DNA of 64,000 nt from positions 1,342,881 to 1,406,880 of the forward strand of contig CAMYOK010000002.1 of the NCBI GenBank assembly GCA_947259995.1, in the 5' to 3' direction. This document shows, in pieces, positions 44,057-53,882 of this stretch. Below the pieces are notes generated by a model. It was not told where the DNA came from, did not search any database, and was given only the letters and a program-made list of their open reading frames with translations. The position numbers and the translations under genes were made by a program. The DNA comes from an uncultured Pseudomonadales bacterium. GTDB lineage: Bacteria; Pseudomonadota; Gammaproteobacteria; Pseudomonadales; Pseudohongiellaceae. Position 1 is the first letter of the stretch, and the number at the start of each line of letters is the position of its first letter.

Positions 44057-44368
44057 GTGCGATCCCTTGCTAACGAGAGGATTGTGAGTTTGGTGCATGT
44101 GTAACCCCGTTTATTATTGTGTTTTTTCGATAATGGTTCACTGTATTGACTTGCTGATTATACTCAAGCCTAGCGATTGGTCGAGTTTCATTGTGTAACG
44201 GGCTACAAACAGAGCGTCATCACACTAGCCCAGACGTTGAACGGGTATATTAAACGCTATATGATCAAAGTCATAAGGTTTCTATAACAAGACTCTTTGG
44301 CAAAGCAATGGATGGCTTACAGGGATCTCTCCGCTTAGAGCGGCCATTTCACTTATTAAGACTACACA
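44057..44368. other. Spacer upstream of the sensor kinase
   Basis: 312 bases between divergent CHRD and kinase genes. No open frame of note. TTCACT-N16-TATACT around 44140-44165 could be a promoter for the kinase, but the leader would then be about 200 nt. A short CCGCT/AGCGG hairpin lies near 44330. Confidence 0.3.
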
Positions 44369-47300
44369 ATGGCGTATTTTCGATTGCAAGCCTACTTAGC
44401 ACTTGTGCTAGTAACAGCACTATTCTCACTCAGTGCCTTGGCTGTCCCCCTTGATTTAGAAGCTGGTTTGGGCGAACTCAGCCCTGGTACCTCGATGAGG
44501 CTGCTCGAAGATGAGCGAGCCAATCTTAGTTTTGATGAAGCACTCCCGTTGCTGGCGCGCCAGGGAGAGGTGTGGGAGTCGCGTGGCTTCCCTACAATGG
44601 GTTATACCTCTTCAGTATATTGGGCGGCCATCGATATAAATAACGCCTTCACGAGTGAGCAGACTTGGCTGCTGAGGATGAAGTTTGCGTCAATCGATCG
44701 CATCGATATGTATTATCGTGACGCTAATGGCGCGTGGGTGCAGAAAAGCGCAGGTGATACTCTGCCGTTTGAGAATCGAGATATTCCTCACCATTCTATC
44801 TATTTCAAATTCCCAGTTTTTGCGCAACAGCAGCAGACTTTGTATTTTCGAGTACAGAGCAAAGGTTCTGTTCAGTTGCCTCTCACGTTGACTAGTCTCG
44901 AAGATTTTCAGATAAACGCCAAGAATGAGTACTTCTGGATAGGGACCTACTACGGGTTAATTATTTTACTCTCGCTATTCAGCGGTTTTGTTTGGGTAAC
45001 GAGTAAAGACAAAACGTTTCTCTATTTCATCTTGTTAATATTGAGTGCCGGTCTATTTTCTTTCTCGTTTCAAGGGCTCGGGTATCAGTATTTATGGCCT
45101 GACATTCCTTATTGGGCAAATCGCAGTACCGTTGCCACTATCGGCCTTGCGTCGGCGGCGGGCTTGCTGTTTGTGCGCTTCTTCCTTGAGCTGCGGATAT
45201 ACCAAAAGAGCTTAGACAAGCTCATGCACATTGCTTCCTATGTTGCGTTAGGCTATGCCTTGTTATGCTTGGTTTTCCCCTATGAGTTTTTAGTAGTACT
45301 CATGAATGTAGTAGTTGTTATGGACTTGGTCTTGATCAGTCTAGCTACATGGATAGTTGCTAAACAAGATTACAAACCAGCGTTTTACTTGTTGACGACT
45401 TGGACAGTGTTATTGCTTGGCATTGGTTTGGAGTTAGTGCAGCGCATGGGGGTCAATTTCCCTCCTCTGCTTAGCTATCACAGCATGCAATACGCATTTT
45501 GTATTTCGGTTGTGTGTCTCTCTTTTGGTTTGGCTGATCGTATCAACAATATTATTAAGCAATACAGCACCGTGCAAGGTGATATGTTAAAGGCTAATCA
45601 GCTGAAGATAGAAGCCTTGCAAAAAGCCGACGATGTCAAAGAAGAATTTATCGCCAATGTCTCGCATGAACTGCGTACACCGCTGACTGGAATTATTGGG
45701 CTCTCTGAAATTATTCTAGAAAAGAGTAGTGCATCTTTAGATGACGCTGCGCGTGAGAATCTTAACATGATTCGCATTAGTGGCCAGCGGCTTGCGAACC
45801 TGGTAAATGATGTAATCGATTTTTCTGCGATCAAAAATGGACATTTAGAGCTGCATAAAAAAGTAGTAGATTTGAAAAATGTCTGCATCATTGTGAACAA
45901 GATGTGTCGTCCTTTGATAGGAGATAAACCGATACAGCTGGCGGAGAGTTTTCCCACTGAACCTGTGCTGGTGATGGGCGATGAGGACAGGCTGCAACAG
46001 ATACTCTTTAACTTGGTGTCCAATGCAATCAAGTTTACTCAACGTGGCTGGGTGGCTGTCTCTATAGATATTGTCGATATTGATGCGCGTGTGATGGTGA
46101 AGGATACGGGTATTGGCATTACTAAAGAGCAGCAATCAAGAATTTTTTCGCGCTTCTATCAAGTGGATTCTGCGGCGAGTCGTGAGGAAGGCGGGACTGG
46201 GTTGGGGTTGGCTATTTCTCAAAAGCTTGTCGAACTGCACGGCACAGAGATTGTGTTGCGCAGCAATCCTTCAGAGGGTTCAACGTTCTTTTTCGATTTG
46301 CCGATTTTAACTGGGAAAGAGCGCAAAGCGGCCAATCGTATCGGCGCCCAACAGCGAATTGAAAGGAAAATAGATGGGATTGTAGAGCCACGAGTAGAAG
46401 CGGGCCCTATTGTCGATCGACGTAATCGAGATGCCGAGCCAGTGATAGAAGCCGAGCCAGCGCTTGATGGTAAGCGGCACAATATCCTAGTAGTCGATGA
46501 CGAGTATCTTAACGTTCGAATTGTCAAGGAGCACCTCTCTGCTAGCTATGACATCGATAGCGCGCTGAGTGGTCATGATGCATTGATGATGCTGCAACAG
46601 CATAAACCAGATCTGGTAATTCTCGATCTTATGATGCCTATCATGACAGGTTTCGAGCTTTGTCAGCGCATACGCGAAAAATACAGCATGGATGAGCTTC
46701 CCATCGTGATTTTGACTGCGAAAAATCGTGTAGAAGATTTAGTGAAAGGTTTGAATCTGGGCGCAAACGATTACATCAGCAAGCCCTTCAGCAAGGAAGA
46801 GTTAAAGGTTCGTATTAGCAAGCAGTTTGAAATGCTGCATTTATTAACTGTGCGCCAAGAGAATCAGCGCTTGTCTTGGCAGTTGCAGAAGTACCAAGAA
46901 ACAGAGCAAAAACTGCGTGAACGTGAGAATCGTTTCGCGCGTATGTTAGATGTTACTGGCGATGCGCTCATCTCCATAGATGACAGTGGTTCTATCAGCT
47001 ATGTCAATAAGGCTGCAGAGGCAATGTTAAAACTAAGAGCTGAAGACTTTCAAGATCATGAGCTTGCAGTCTTAACGCAGCGCTTGGAAATAATCTGCAA
47101 CGGCATTTCGGAAGTAATAAGTTTCCCGTTCAAAGAAAGTGTAATCTCTTCGGCTGACGCACCGAGTTTTTACTCCTTTGAATTGAAACACCCTGATGAA
47201 GATCCGACAAGTGATGTGCGGATTCGCGTCTGTGTATTGCCGCTAAGTATTGAACAAGAGTTTTATCTATTGATGTTCCAAAGTGAGTCGCCAGCCATTG

Positions 47301-47839
47301 AAAATGGCGCGGGTGATGAAGAGCTTAAAGGTTCATTGCCAAGGCTAATCGATCAGATAAATCGCAATGTAGAGCGAACTCAGGTGCTTGGCGAATACTT
47401 AGCAAGAATTACTCCCGAGGACCTACAGAAACACAAGCATTTGTTCTCGGACTTAGAAAATGTCGATCGCATTATCCAAAATTTATCGGGCAGTTTGCCC
47501 AATGACGGCGACGAAGAGCAGCAATACCGAGAGGCGCTAGTTAAGCTAATGCAGGATTGCCATTATTACTGGCAAAAAGTGACTGGCGAGTCGATTATTG
47601 AGTTGGCAGAAAAGAGCCGTATATGGAGTGTTAGTGTTGACAATGGGCGCCTGCGGACAAGGTCAATGAACCGCTATCTTTCCATAGATAAACTTCCTAG
47701 TAATCCGCGTTGGCGACAAGTCGCTCGAACTGCTTACTTTGTGCTTTCCAAAGTGTCTGGGGATCAAGAGGCCAAAGAAGCTTTAGAGAAATCTGTGTCT
47801 CGTTTGCAAGATATTGTTGAATCTAAGGCTTTACATTAA
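44369..47839 (+). CDS. Hybrid sensor histidine kinase, 7TMR-DISM type, with C-terminal PAS
   Basis: 1156 residues. Signal peptide (SALAV), extracellular 7TMR-DISM extension (about 30-180), seven-TM region (about 190-395), then HisKA with His433 in NVSHELRTPL, HATPase (NLVSNAIKFT, DTGIGI, GGTGLGLAIS), a REC domain with phosphoacceptor Asp753 in LVILDLMMP and Lys in ISKPFSKEE. A coiled-coil leads to a PAS-like domain (about 845-930, NRFARMLDVTGDALISID). The last ~180 residues hold no HPt but a conserved-looking stretch (RLRTRSMNRYLS) of unknown function. No response regulator or HPt gene is adjacent. Signal unknown, possibly a carbohydrate or lipid as proposed for DISM domains. The downstream gene is fghA, 31 bases away. 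Confidence 0.92.
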   Translation: MAYFRLQAYLALVLVTALFSLSALAVPLDLEAGLGELSPGTSMRLLEDERANLSFDEALPLLARQGEVWESRGFPTMGYTSSVYWAAIDINNAFTSEQTWLLRMKFASIDRIDMYYRDANGAWVQKSAGDTLPFENRDIPHHSIYFKFPVFAQQQQTLYFRVQSKGSVQLPLTLTSLEDFQINAKNEYFWIGTYYGLIILLSLFSGFVWVTSKDKTFLYFILLILSAGLFSFSFQGLGYQYLWPDIPYWANRSTVATIGLASAAGLLFVRFFLELRIYQKSLDKLMHIASYVALGYALLCLVFPYEFLVVLMNVVVVMDLVLISLATWIVAKQDYKPAFYLLTTWTVLLLGIGLELVQRMGVNFPPLLSYHSMQYAFCISVVCLSFGLADRINNIIKQYSTVQGDMLKANQLKIEALQKADDVKEEFIANVSHELRTPLTGIIGLSEIILEKSSASLDDAARENLNMIRISGQRLANLVNDVIDFSAIKNGHLELHKKVVDLKNVCIIVNKMCRPLIGDKPIQLAESFPTEPVLVMGDEDRLQQILFNLVSNAIKFTQRGWVAVSIDIVDIDARVMVKDTGIGITKEQQSRIFSRFYQVDSAASREEGGTGLGLAISQKLVELHGTEIVLRSNPSEGSTFFFDLPILTGKERKAANRIGAQQRIERKIDGIVEPRVEAGPIVDRRNRDAEPVIEAEPALDGKRHNILVVDDEYLNVRIVKEHLSASYDIDSALSGHDALMMLQQHKPDLVILDLMMPIMTGFELCQRIREKYSMDELPIVILTAKNRVEDLVKGLNLGANDYISKPFSKEELKVRISKQFEMLHLLTVRQENQRLSWQLQKYQETEQKLRERENRFARMLDVTGDALISIDDSGSISYVNKAAEAMLKLRAEDFQDHELAVLTQRLEIICNGISEVISFPFKESVISSADAPSFYSFELKHPDEDPTSDVRIRVCVLPLSIEQEFYLLMFQSESPAIENGAGDEELKGSLPRLIDQINRNVERTQVLGEYLARITPEDLQKHKHLFSDLENVDRIIQNLSGSLPNDGDEEQQYREALVKLMQDCHYYWQKVTGESIIELAEKSRIWSVSVDNGRLRTRSMNRYLSIDKLPSNPRWRQVARTAYFVLSKVSGDQEAKEALEKSVSRLQDIVESKALH

Positions 47840-47870
47840 ACCGCGGAATTAATAAGCAAAAAGAGGTGGC

Positions 47871-48716
47871 ATGAGTTTAGAGCAAGTATCAACAGCCCAA
47901 TGTTTTGGTGGGCAGCAATTACGTTACAAGCATCAATCCGCGGTACTGTCCTGTGAGATGCATGTAAGCGTATACATGCCGCCGGGTGCAAATGAGCAAA
48001 CACCGGTGGTCTATTTCTTAGCAGGCCTTACCTGCACCGATGAAAATTTTGTCCAGAAGGCAGGGGCCCAGCGCATCGCCTCAGAATTGGGCTTGGTCCT
48101 AGTCTGCCCAGATACAAGCCCACGTGGCGAGGGAGTGCCCGATGCAGAAGATGGAGCCTATGACCTTGGATTGGGCGCCGGGTTTTATCTCAATGCCGTG
48201 CAAGAGCCTTGGCGAACACACTATCAAATGTATGACTACATCGTGCATGAATTGCCCGCCTTGCTTGAATCTTCGCTAGCGGTTGATCATCAACGACGGT
48301 CGGTGTTTGGGCACTCTATGGGGGGGCACGGCGCATTGACAATAGCGCTACGCAATCCAGAACGTTATCGCTGCGTTTCAGCCTTTGCACCCATTGTGGC
48401 TCCGAGTGAATGTCCTTGGGGGCAAAAAGCGTTTAGTCACTACCTAGGCGAGGATCGTGCACTCTGGGAGCAATATGATGCTAGCGCACTAGTTGTGAAG
48501 GCTGAAAAGGCTATTCCAACGCTGATTGACCAAGGACTATCGGACCCATTTTACGCGGAACAGCTACACACGCAGCGCTTTTTGGCGGCGAGTGAAGCGG
48601 CAAATTATCCTGTGGACTATAGGGCGCGCGAAGGCTACGACCATGGCTACTTCTACATAGCCACCTTTGTTGAAGAACATTTGCGTTTTCACGCTGAGCA
48701 TCTGCGTACTGTCTAA
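47871..48716 (+). CDS. fghA: S-formylglutathione hydrolase
   Basis: 281 residues, family length. It hydrolyses S-formylglutathione to formate and glutathione in formaldehyde detoxification. Esterase-D fold with nucleophile Ser in GHSMGGHGAL, Asp in LIDQGLSDPF and His in YDHGYFYI; also FLAGLTCTDENFVQKAG and CPDTSPRGEGVPD, typical of the family. The partner formaldehyde dehydrogenase (AdhC) is not adjacent. It sits between the sensor kinase and a pirin. Given two PQQ alcohol dehydrogenases in the window, aldehyde removal is a reasonable role. Confidence 0.95.
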   Translation: MSLEQVSTAQCFGGQQLRYKHQSAVLSCEMHVSVYMPPGANEQTPVVYFLAGLTCTDENFVQKAGAQRIASELGLVLVCPDTSPRGEGVPDAEDGAYDLGLGAGFYLNAVQEPWRTHYQMYDYIVHELPALLESSLAVDHQRRSVFGHSMGGHGALTIALRNPERYRCVSAFAPIVAPSECPWGQKAFSHYLGEDRALWEQYDASALVVKAEKAIPTLIDQGLSDPFYAEQLHTQRFLAASEAANYPVDYRAREGYDHGYFYIATFVEEHLRFHAEHLRTV

Positions 48717-48728
48717 TTGGAGAGACTT

Positions 48729-49583
48729 ATGACGTTGATCATAGAGCCTAAGACTAAAGACATCGGTTTTCCGGTGCGCCGTCTTTTGCCGGCAAGGCAA
48801 TGCCAGCGTGTCGGGCCGTTTATATTTGTAGATCATATGGGGCCAGCAAAATTTGAAAAAGGCACTACGGCCGGCGATGTGCGCCAACATCCGCACATTG
48901 GTTTAGCAACGGTCACGTATCTTTTCTCAGGCGCGATGATGCATCGCGATAGCCTTGGGGTAGAGCAAAGAATCGAACCTGGTGCGATAAACCTCATGAC
49001 GGCGGGAAGAGGCATTGTGCATTCTGAGCGCATGCCAAGTGATGTGCGCGAAGGGGCGCTAGCCGTACAAGGGATTCAAACATGGCTGGCCTTACCTATC
49101 GAGCAAGAGGAGGTTGCGCCAAGTTTCGACCACTACCCAAGAGAACAAATTCCTACAAGTGCAATAGCGGGCGGGAGTGTTCGTGTGTTGATTGGGGAGT
49201 TAGAGGGTGTAAAGTCCCCTGTTGTCACGCATTCTGAAACGAGCTACTTTGAACTAAAACTCGCCGCCAATTCGCAGTATCAAATAAATATTCCAGGGCA
49301 TGAGCTAGCCGTTTACCTTGCCAGTGGTGAGCTAGTGATTAACGGTGAGCAGCTTAAGGAGAATCAGCTGTTTGTTGGCGAAGGCAAAATCAGTCTACGC
49401 ACTGCTAGTATTCCTTGTCATGCGATGATTCTTGGTGGAGTGGCGTTAGAGGGCAAGCGCTATTTGCATTGGAATTTTGTTTCCTCGCGTATAGAGCGCA
49501 TCAAACAAGCTAGCGAAGATTGGGAGCAGAAGCGTTTCGATCTGGTGCCTGGCGAAACTGAATTCATACCATTGCCAAAATAG
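48729..49583 (+). CDS. Pirin family protein, second copy
   Basis: 284 residues from the ATG at 48729 (GGAG seven bases upstream; the TTG at 48717 contains that site). N-terminal cupin: HPHIGLATVTYLFSGAMMHRDSLG and GRGIVHSERM supply His, His, His and Glu metal ligands. C-terminal cupin degenerate. About 12 bases after fghA, cotranscribed. It differs from the azoR-linked pirin through most of its length. Bacterial pirins can be quercetin 2,3-dioxygenases or regulators; neither is shown here. Confidence 0.9.
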   Translation: MTLIIEPKTKDIGFPVRRLLPARQCQRVGPFIFVDHMGPAKFEKGTTAGDVRQHPHIGLATVTYLFSGAMMHRDSLGVEQRIEPGAINLMTAGRGIVHSERMPSDVREGALAVQGIQTWLALPIEQEEVAPSFDHYPREQIPTSAIAGGSVRVLIGELEGVKSPVVTHSETSYFELKLAANSQYQINIPGHELAVYLASGELVINGEQLKENQLFVGEGKISLRTASIPCHAMILGGVALEGKRYLHWNFVSSRIERIKQASEDWEQKRFDLVPGETEFIPLPK

Positions 49584-49587
49584 CCCG

Positions 49588-51039
49588 TTACAGCAAGATC
49601 TCGCGCCAGTCCAAATTGGCTGCCCACAGCAGAATTGCGCACACCAACGTGATGGTTTGACTGACTCGGTCTTTCAGTGCAAATACGATTGGATCTTCCT
49701 CGATCTTCCCGCGTGCGGCCAGTAACCAGATCCTTGTCACCGTATATAACAGCAAGGGGCATATCAACCAGAGAATCTCCGGCGTTAGATATTGCTCACG
49801 AGTGTCATCGTTATTGATATATAGCGCGAATACCATCACCGATAAGAAGGCGCTAGCGGAGCCGAACATCGCCATCATATTGAGATCTTCCGCGAAGTAC
49901 CCTCTGCCTTCAGTCTGGGCGATACCCGCTGTACGTAAATAGTCGAGCTCGGTATAGCGTTTGACTACCGCAAGGCTAAAGAAAAGAAACATTGAGAATG
50001 CGAGCAGCCAGAATGATGGGATGACGGAGATAGCCGCGGCGCCTGATATGATTCGTAAAGTATATAAGGCGGCAAGCAAGATGACATCGACAAGCATGAT
50101 GCGTTTAAGAACGAAGCTGTACAGGCCAGTACATAGATAATAAATACCTAAAACGAAACTAAACTCCCAAGGCAGTAAACTTGCTAGCCCAAACGCACTG
50201 AGCAGTAATAAGGGGCTTAATAGAAGACCGCTCAACAAAGGAATGTCGCCAGCGGCGAAAGGGCGATGGCATTTGCTGCGATGTTGTCGGTCACTGCTTA
50301 GGTCGAGTAGGTCATTGAGTAAGTAAACGCTAGATGCGCAAAGGCCGAAACAGAAGAATGCGATGATAGCGTTCCAGACGGCGGCAAGGTCGGTGAGCTC
50401 ATGGGCTAATACGAGTGGTAAGAATACCAGTGCGTTCTTAAGCCATTGGTGTAAGCGCAGTGTGCGGATGTAGGCATTAAATTTTCCGTCACTGGCTGCA
50501 AAATTAGCCTCAATTGTACAAATGCTTGCAACTTTTCGAGCTAAGCTCGCGCTGGTGTTGACGGTAATTGCCGCGTCGGCTTTCTGCCAAACTGCGAGGT
50601 CTATATTATTATCGCCTGCATAGACAAATGCATCAGTGTCTTGCTTGATACGCGCAAGTTTTCGTTCTCCTGAGCAATTAACTGTTTGATCGCTGCCAAT
50701 TGCTGAATCGAAAATGCCAAGGTGTCGAGCTACGGCTTCTACTAATCTGAAGTTGGATGCAGAGATCAAAATCAGAGCTCTGCCAGATTGTTTTTGCTCT
50801 CGAAGATAGTCTAAGAATGCTTTGTTGTAGGGTAATAATTCGGGCCGGATCTCGCTGCGAATCGCTATTTGATGTTTCAAATTAGCCTTGCCACCTAAGA
50901 GCCACAGTGGGACTAAAAATAAGAATAATGGATTGCCTTTGATAAGCCCTAAGAATGACTCAAGCAGAAGGTCGCTTTTTACGAGTGTGCCATCTAGGTC
51001 GACATAGAGAGGTAGCTGCGATTGTGTTGGTGTATGCAT
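49588..51039 (-). CDS. HAD phosphatase-UbiA prenyltransferase fusion (DPPR synthase-like)
   Basis: 483 residues. N-terminal HAD domain (about 1-195): YVDLDGTLVKSD nucleophile/acid motif, ILISASN and YAGDNNIDLAVW metal motif. C-terminal UbiA domain (about 195-483) with about eight TM segments, YLLNDLLDLSSDRQH (Asp-rich motif I), LKRIMLVDVILLA and VVKRYTELDYLR. The UbiA part resembles decaprenyl-phosphate phosphoribosyltransferase (Rv3806c), which joins PRPP to a polyprenyl phosphate. A fused HAD could remove the 5'-phosphate of the product, a step done by a separate enzyme in mycobacteria. DprE2 and DprE1 genes follow on the same strand upstream. Start: MHTPTQ. Confidence 0.88.
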   Translation of the reverse strand: MHTPTQSQLPLYVDLDGTLVKSDLLLESFLGLIKGNPLFLFLVPLWLLGGKANLKHQIAIRSEIRPELLPYNKAFLDYLREQKQSGRALILISASNFRLVEAVARHLGIFDSAIGSDQTVNCSGERKLARIKQDTDAFVYAGDNNIDLAVWQKADAAITVNTSASLARKVASICTIEANFAASDGKFNAYIRTLRLHQWLKNALVFLPLVLAHELTDLAAVWNAIIAFFCFGLCASSVYLLNDLLDLSSDRQHRSKCHRPFAAGDIPLLSGLLLSPLLLLSAFGLASLLPWEFSFVLGIYYLCTGLYSFVLKRIMLVDVILLAALYTLRIISGAAAISVIPSFWLLAFSMFLFFSLAVVKRYTELDYLRTAGIAQTEGRGYFAEDLNMMAMFGSASAFLSVMVFALYINNDDTREQYLTPEILWLICPLLLYTVTRIWLLAARGKIEEDPIVFALKDRVSQTITLVCAILLWAANLDWREILL

Positions 51040-51197
51040 ATATAGAAAATCTACCCAGTAGAGTTCGCCACTAGAAATCGATGTATTTCATTGTTTTTTT
51101 GTGGGCTTATAATGCCAGTACCGTCTTGTGCAATGCTAGTATTTAACACGCAATTGTGAATATATAGGGAAAATAGCTGCTTGGGCCTACGCAAGTG

Positions 51198-51806
51198 ATG
51201 AATATGATGAATGCAAAAGAACAGATACTTGAGTTTTGGTTTGGCGAAAGTAACGATGCGGCGATTGCCGCCGCAGAAAAGTCCGCATTATGGTGGAAGA
51301 AGCAAGTATCCACTGACCAATTGATCAAGTCGCGTTTCGAGTCGACGGTACAAGCGGCCGCTGCGGGCGAACTTGATCATTGGCGCGGCTCAGCCAAGGG
51401 GGTGTTGGCGCTGATCATACTTTTAGACCAATTTCCTAGAAATATTTATAGAGATACGCCTGCGGCCTTTGCGTTCGACCCACTCGCACGTGCTGCTTGC
51501 TTAGAAGGTCTGGAGCGTGGCGACGACCGACAACTAAACCCAATTGAGCGAGTGTTCTTTTATTTGCCTTTAGAGCATGCCGAGGATAAACGCTTGCAAG
51601 CTCAGAGTGTCGAGCTGTTCCGCAAGCTGGTGTCTGATGATGGCTCGGATAAAAGCCTGGGGCTTAATGGATATCTAGATTTTGCTATCAAACACCAAGT
51701 AATAATTGCTCAGTTTGGGCGCTTTCCCCACCGCAACAAGATCTTGCAACGTGATTCAACGCCTGCAGAGTTAGCCTTTTTGCAGCAACCAGGGTCGTCG
51801 TTCTGA
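51198..51806 (+). CDS. DUF924 family protein
   Basis: About 203 residues. Several ATG codons are clustered (51198, 51204, 51207); the first is given. Family hallmarks: ILEFWFGESN, LWWKKQVSTDQLIKSRF, ALIILLDQFPRNIYRDTPAAFAFDPLAR, RVFFYLPLEHAED and QFGRFPHRNKILQRDSTPAELAFL. All-helical, TPR-like, cytoplasmic, function unknown. It lies inside the DPA-type cluster on the opposite strand and is probably unrelated to it. Confidence 0.9.
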   Translation: MNMMNAKEQILEFWFGESNDAAIAAAEKSALWWKKQVSTDQLIKSRFESTVQAAAAGELDHWRGSAKGVLALIILLDQFPRNIYRDTPAAFAFDPLARAACLEGLERGDDRQLNPIERVFFYLPLEHAEDKRLQAQSVELFRKLVSDDGSDKSLGLNGYLDFAIKHQVIIAQFGRFPHRNKILQRDSTPAELAFLQQPGSSF

Positions 51807-51812
51807 GTAAGA

Positions 51813-52550
51813 TTAAAATTTTAGTCTCTTAAAGATGCTTTCCGGGATACTGCAGACGATCTGCATGATGTAGCGCCAAAAATAAGGCGCGTAGACTGTG
51901 TATTTCTTCTTATCGATGCCCTTAATAATGCAGTGTGCAATTTGCTCTGGGCTTGCCCAAAGCGCGCCTTTCTTGATGTGACTGGTCATTGGCGTGTCGA
52001 CAAAGCCGGGTTTGATGTCTACGACATTGACGTTGAACGGGAATAAGCGCCCGCGCAGCCCCTGCAGATAGAGTGACACCATCCCTTTTGCCGCGCCGTA
52101 GACATAATTGGATTGACGACCTCGGTCGCCCGCGACAGAGGTGAGCACTGCGATACAGCCGTTGTTTTGTTCTTGCATTTTTTGTGCGAGAACCCCGAGT
52201 AATGAGATAACGCTCAAGGCATTAACCTTGAATGCTTCTGCAGCCGCATCGAAATCGGTTTCGCAGAGCGCTTGATCTGGTAGGCTGCCATGACAAATAA
52301 GGACTATATCGATATGCCCTAGGTTGTCTAAGGCCTGATCAATGACGGCTTCGTGTACGGCAAAGTGAGTCGCATCCAGGGGGGCAAAATCAACTGACGT
52401 AGCGCCGCGAATTTCTAAGTCAGCTTTTTGCTCAGCCAGTGCGGCGGTATCTCGTCCCAATAAATAAAGCTGACACTGTTCCTCTGCATACAATCGTGCT
52501 GTCGCCTTCGCGATCGCCGAGTTCGCGCCTATGATCAATACTGTTTTCAA
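51813..52550 (-). CDS. dprE2: DprE2-like decaprenylphosphoryl-2-keto-ribose reductase (SDR)
   Basis: 245 residues, SDR fold. The NADH-binding Gly motif is IGANSAIAKATAR (diverged GxxxGxG); active site SVAGDRGRQSNYVYGAAKG gives Ser, Tyr and Lys. The C-terminus (VYAPYFWRYIMQIVCSIPESIFKRL) matches the mycobacterial DprE2 pattern of WAPxxFRYVM then IPRSIFRKL. It reduces the 2-keto intermediate made by DprE1 to give polyprenylphosphoryl-arabinose. It is 27 bases after dprE1 on the same strand. Confidence 0.85.
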   Translation of the reverse strand: MKTVLIIGANSAIAKATARLYAEEQCQLYLLGRDTAALAEQKADLEIRGATSVDFAPLDATHFAVHEAVIDQALDNLGHIDIVLICHGSLPDQALCETDFDAAAEAFKVNALSVISLLGVLAQKMQEQNNGCIAVLTSVAGDRGRQSNYVYGAAKGMVSLYLQGLRGRLFPFNVNVVDIKPGFVDTPMTSHIKKGALWASPEQIAHCIIKGIDKKKYTVYAPYFWRYIMQIVCSIPESIFKRLKF

Positions 52551-52577
52551 TGCGAGTCTCTCCTGATTCGATTGGGC

Positions 52578-53882
52578 CTAAAGGCCTAGGCGCTGTGATT
52601 GCAAAGAATTGAAGACCTTGTTGGCGCCAATCTTTTCTCTTAAGGCTTGCATTTCTTCCCAGCGCGGATAGAAACGCTTAAACATTGCTTCGCTCATGCG
52701 AGCGTCTTTGGCTAAATAGAGTCGGCCGCCATGGTCGGCAACGATATGATCGAGTTCATCTAGCAGAGCAAAGATACTCTTTTCTACTTTGAAATCCATG
52801 GCCAAAGTATAACCCTGTAATGGGAATGACAGCAGGTTTTGGTTCTCTGGGCCAAGTTTTTTCAAAACAGAAAGAAAGGATCCTTTCCCGGCGGCGCTAA
52901 CGGTAGCGAGTATTTTTCGCATGCCCTCAAGTGCAGATGCATCAGGTATAACGCATTGGTACTGGAGAAACCCTCTGCGACCGTAAAGTCGATTCCAGTG
53001 AGTAATGCTGTCTAGAGGGAAAAAATAATTAAACGCTTCAAGTTTGCTAGCGTGTGTCGTATTCGTAGGCTTGTTGTAGTAAGCCGAATTGAATAGCTTG
53101 ATGCTATAGCGATTCAATAATTGGCTAGGCGTTGCAAAAGGCACATTGATTGCTCTGCTACCCTGTGCTTTAAACTTCCCGTCTTGTGCGTGCTCCCCTA
53201 GGTATAGCAAAGAGCGCCCAAGTTGTTGTTCTTGTGCTAGGCAGTCGAGCCATGCCACCGAATATGTTGCGTTATGGTTCTCAGCAAACTGTGCAAACAC
53301 TTCTTCAAGGTTTTTTGCGCGGAGAGTCTTTTGAGTGATTGCTGAGCTTTGTATTTTTCTTAGCGAGAGCGTGGCGTCGAGCACAACTCCTGTGAGCCCC
53401 ATGCCTGCACAAGTGGCGCGGAAGAGTTCGCTATTCTCGCTATGAGAACACTGCAAGACCTCGCCATTAGGAAGCAGGAGGCTGAGCGCGTTGACATGTT
53501 GGCAGAAAGAACCATCGATATGATGATTCTTGCCGTGAATATCGCTGGCGATAGCGCCGCCCACCGTGACGAAACGGGTGCCAGGGAGTACGGGAAGAAA
53601 CCAGCCCTTTGGCATAAACGTGTGCAGTATACTGCTGAGTGTGATGCCGGCTGCACAGCGCAATTGCCCGGTCTCTTCATCAAAGGCGTAAAAGTGATCT
53701 ACCGCCTCTGTGCAAATCACCTCTTTCGCTAGCGCGCTGTCGCCATAACTACGCCCCATGCCTCTGGCTATCGCGCTGCCCTCCGTCACCACATCGAGGC
53801 TTTTCTGCAAGGCAATAGCCGACTGGGCCTTTTGGATTTTGCTAGTGCTGACGGGGTAGCGACCCCATGAGTGTAGTTTCAT
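52578..53882 (-). CDS. dprE1: DprE1-like FAD oxidase, Ala at the benzothiazinone cysteine position
   Basis: 434 residues, VAO/GlcD-type flavoprotein. FAD domain: GMGRSYGDSALA, GTRFVTVGGAIASDIHGKNHHIDGSF (His near the flavin), MGLTGVVLDATLSL. Substrate domain ends in PLQGYTLAMDF, GGRLYLAKDARMSEAMF and KRFYPRW. It oxidises the C2 of polyprenylphosphoryl-ribose. Lys392 aligns with the catalytic Lys418 of M. tuberculosis DprE1. At the same offset, residue 361 is Ala where M. tuberculosis has Cys387 (NICVDF versus TLAMDF), the residue trapped by benzothiazinones. Four-base overlap with gtrA. Confidence 0.9.
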   Translation of the reverse strand: MKLHSWGRYPVSTSKIQKAQSAIALQKSLDVVTEGSAIARGMGRSYGDSALAKEVICTEAVDHFYAFDEETGQLRCAAGITLSSILHTFMPKGWFLPVLPGTRFVTVGGAIASDIHGKNHHIDGSFCQHVNALSLLLPNGEVLQCSHSENSELFRATCAGMGLTGVVLDATLSLRKIQSSAITQKTLRAKNLEEVFAQFAENHNATYSVAWLDCLAQEQQLGRSLLYLGEHAQDGKFKAQGSRAINVPFATPSQLLNRYSIKLFNSAYYNKPTNTTHASKLEAFNYFFPLDSITHWNRLYGRRGFLQYQCVIPDASALEGMRKILATVSAAGKGSFLSVLKKLGPENQNLLSFPLQGYTLAMDFKVEKSIFALLDELDHIVADHGGRLYLAKDARMSEAMFKRFYPRWEEMQALREKIGANKVFNSLQSQRLGL

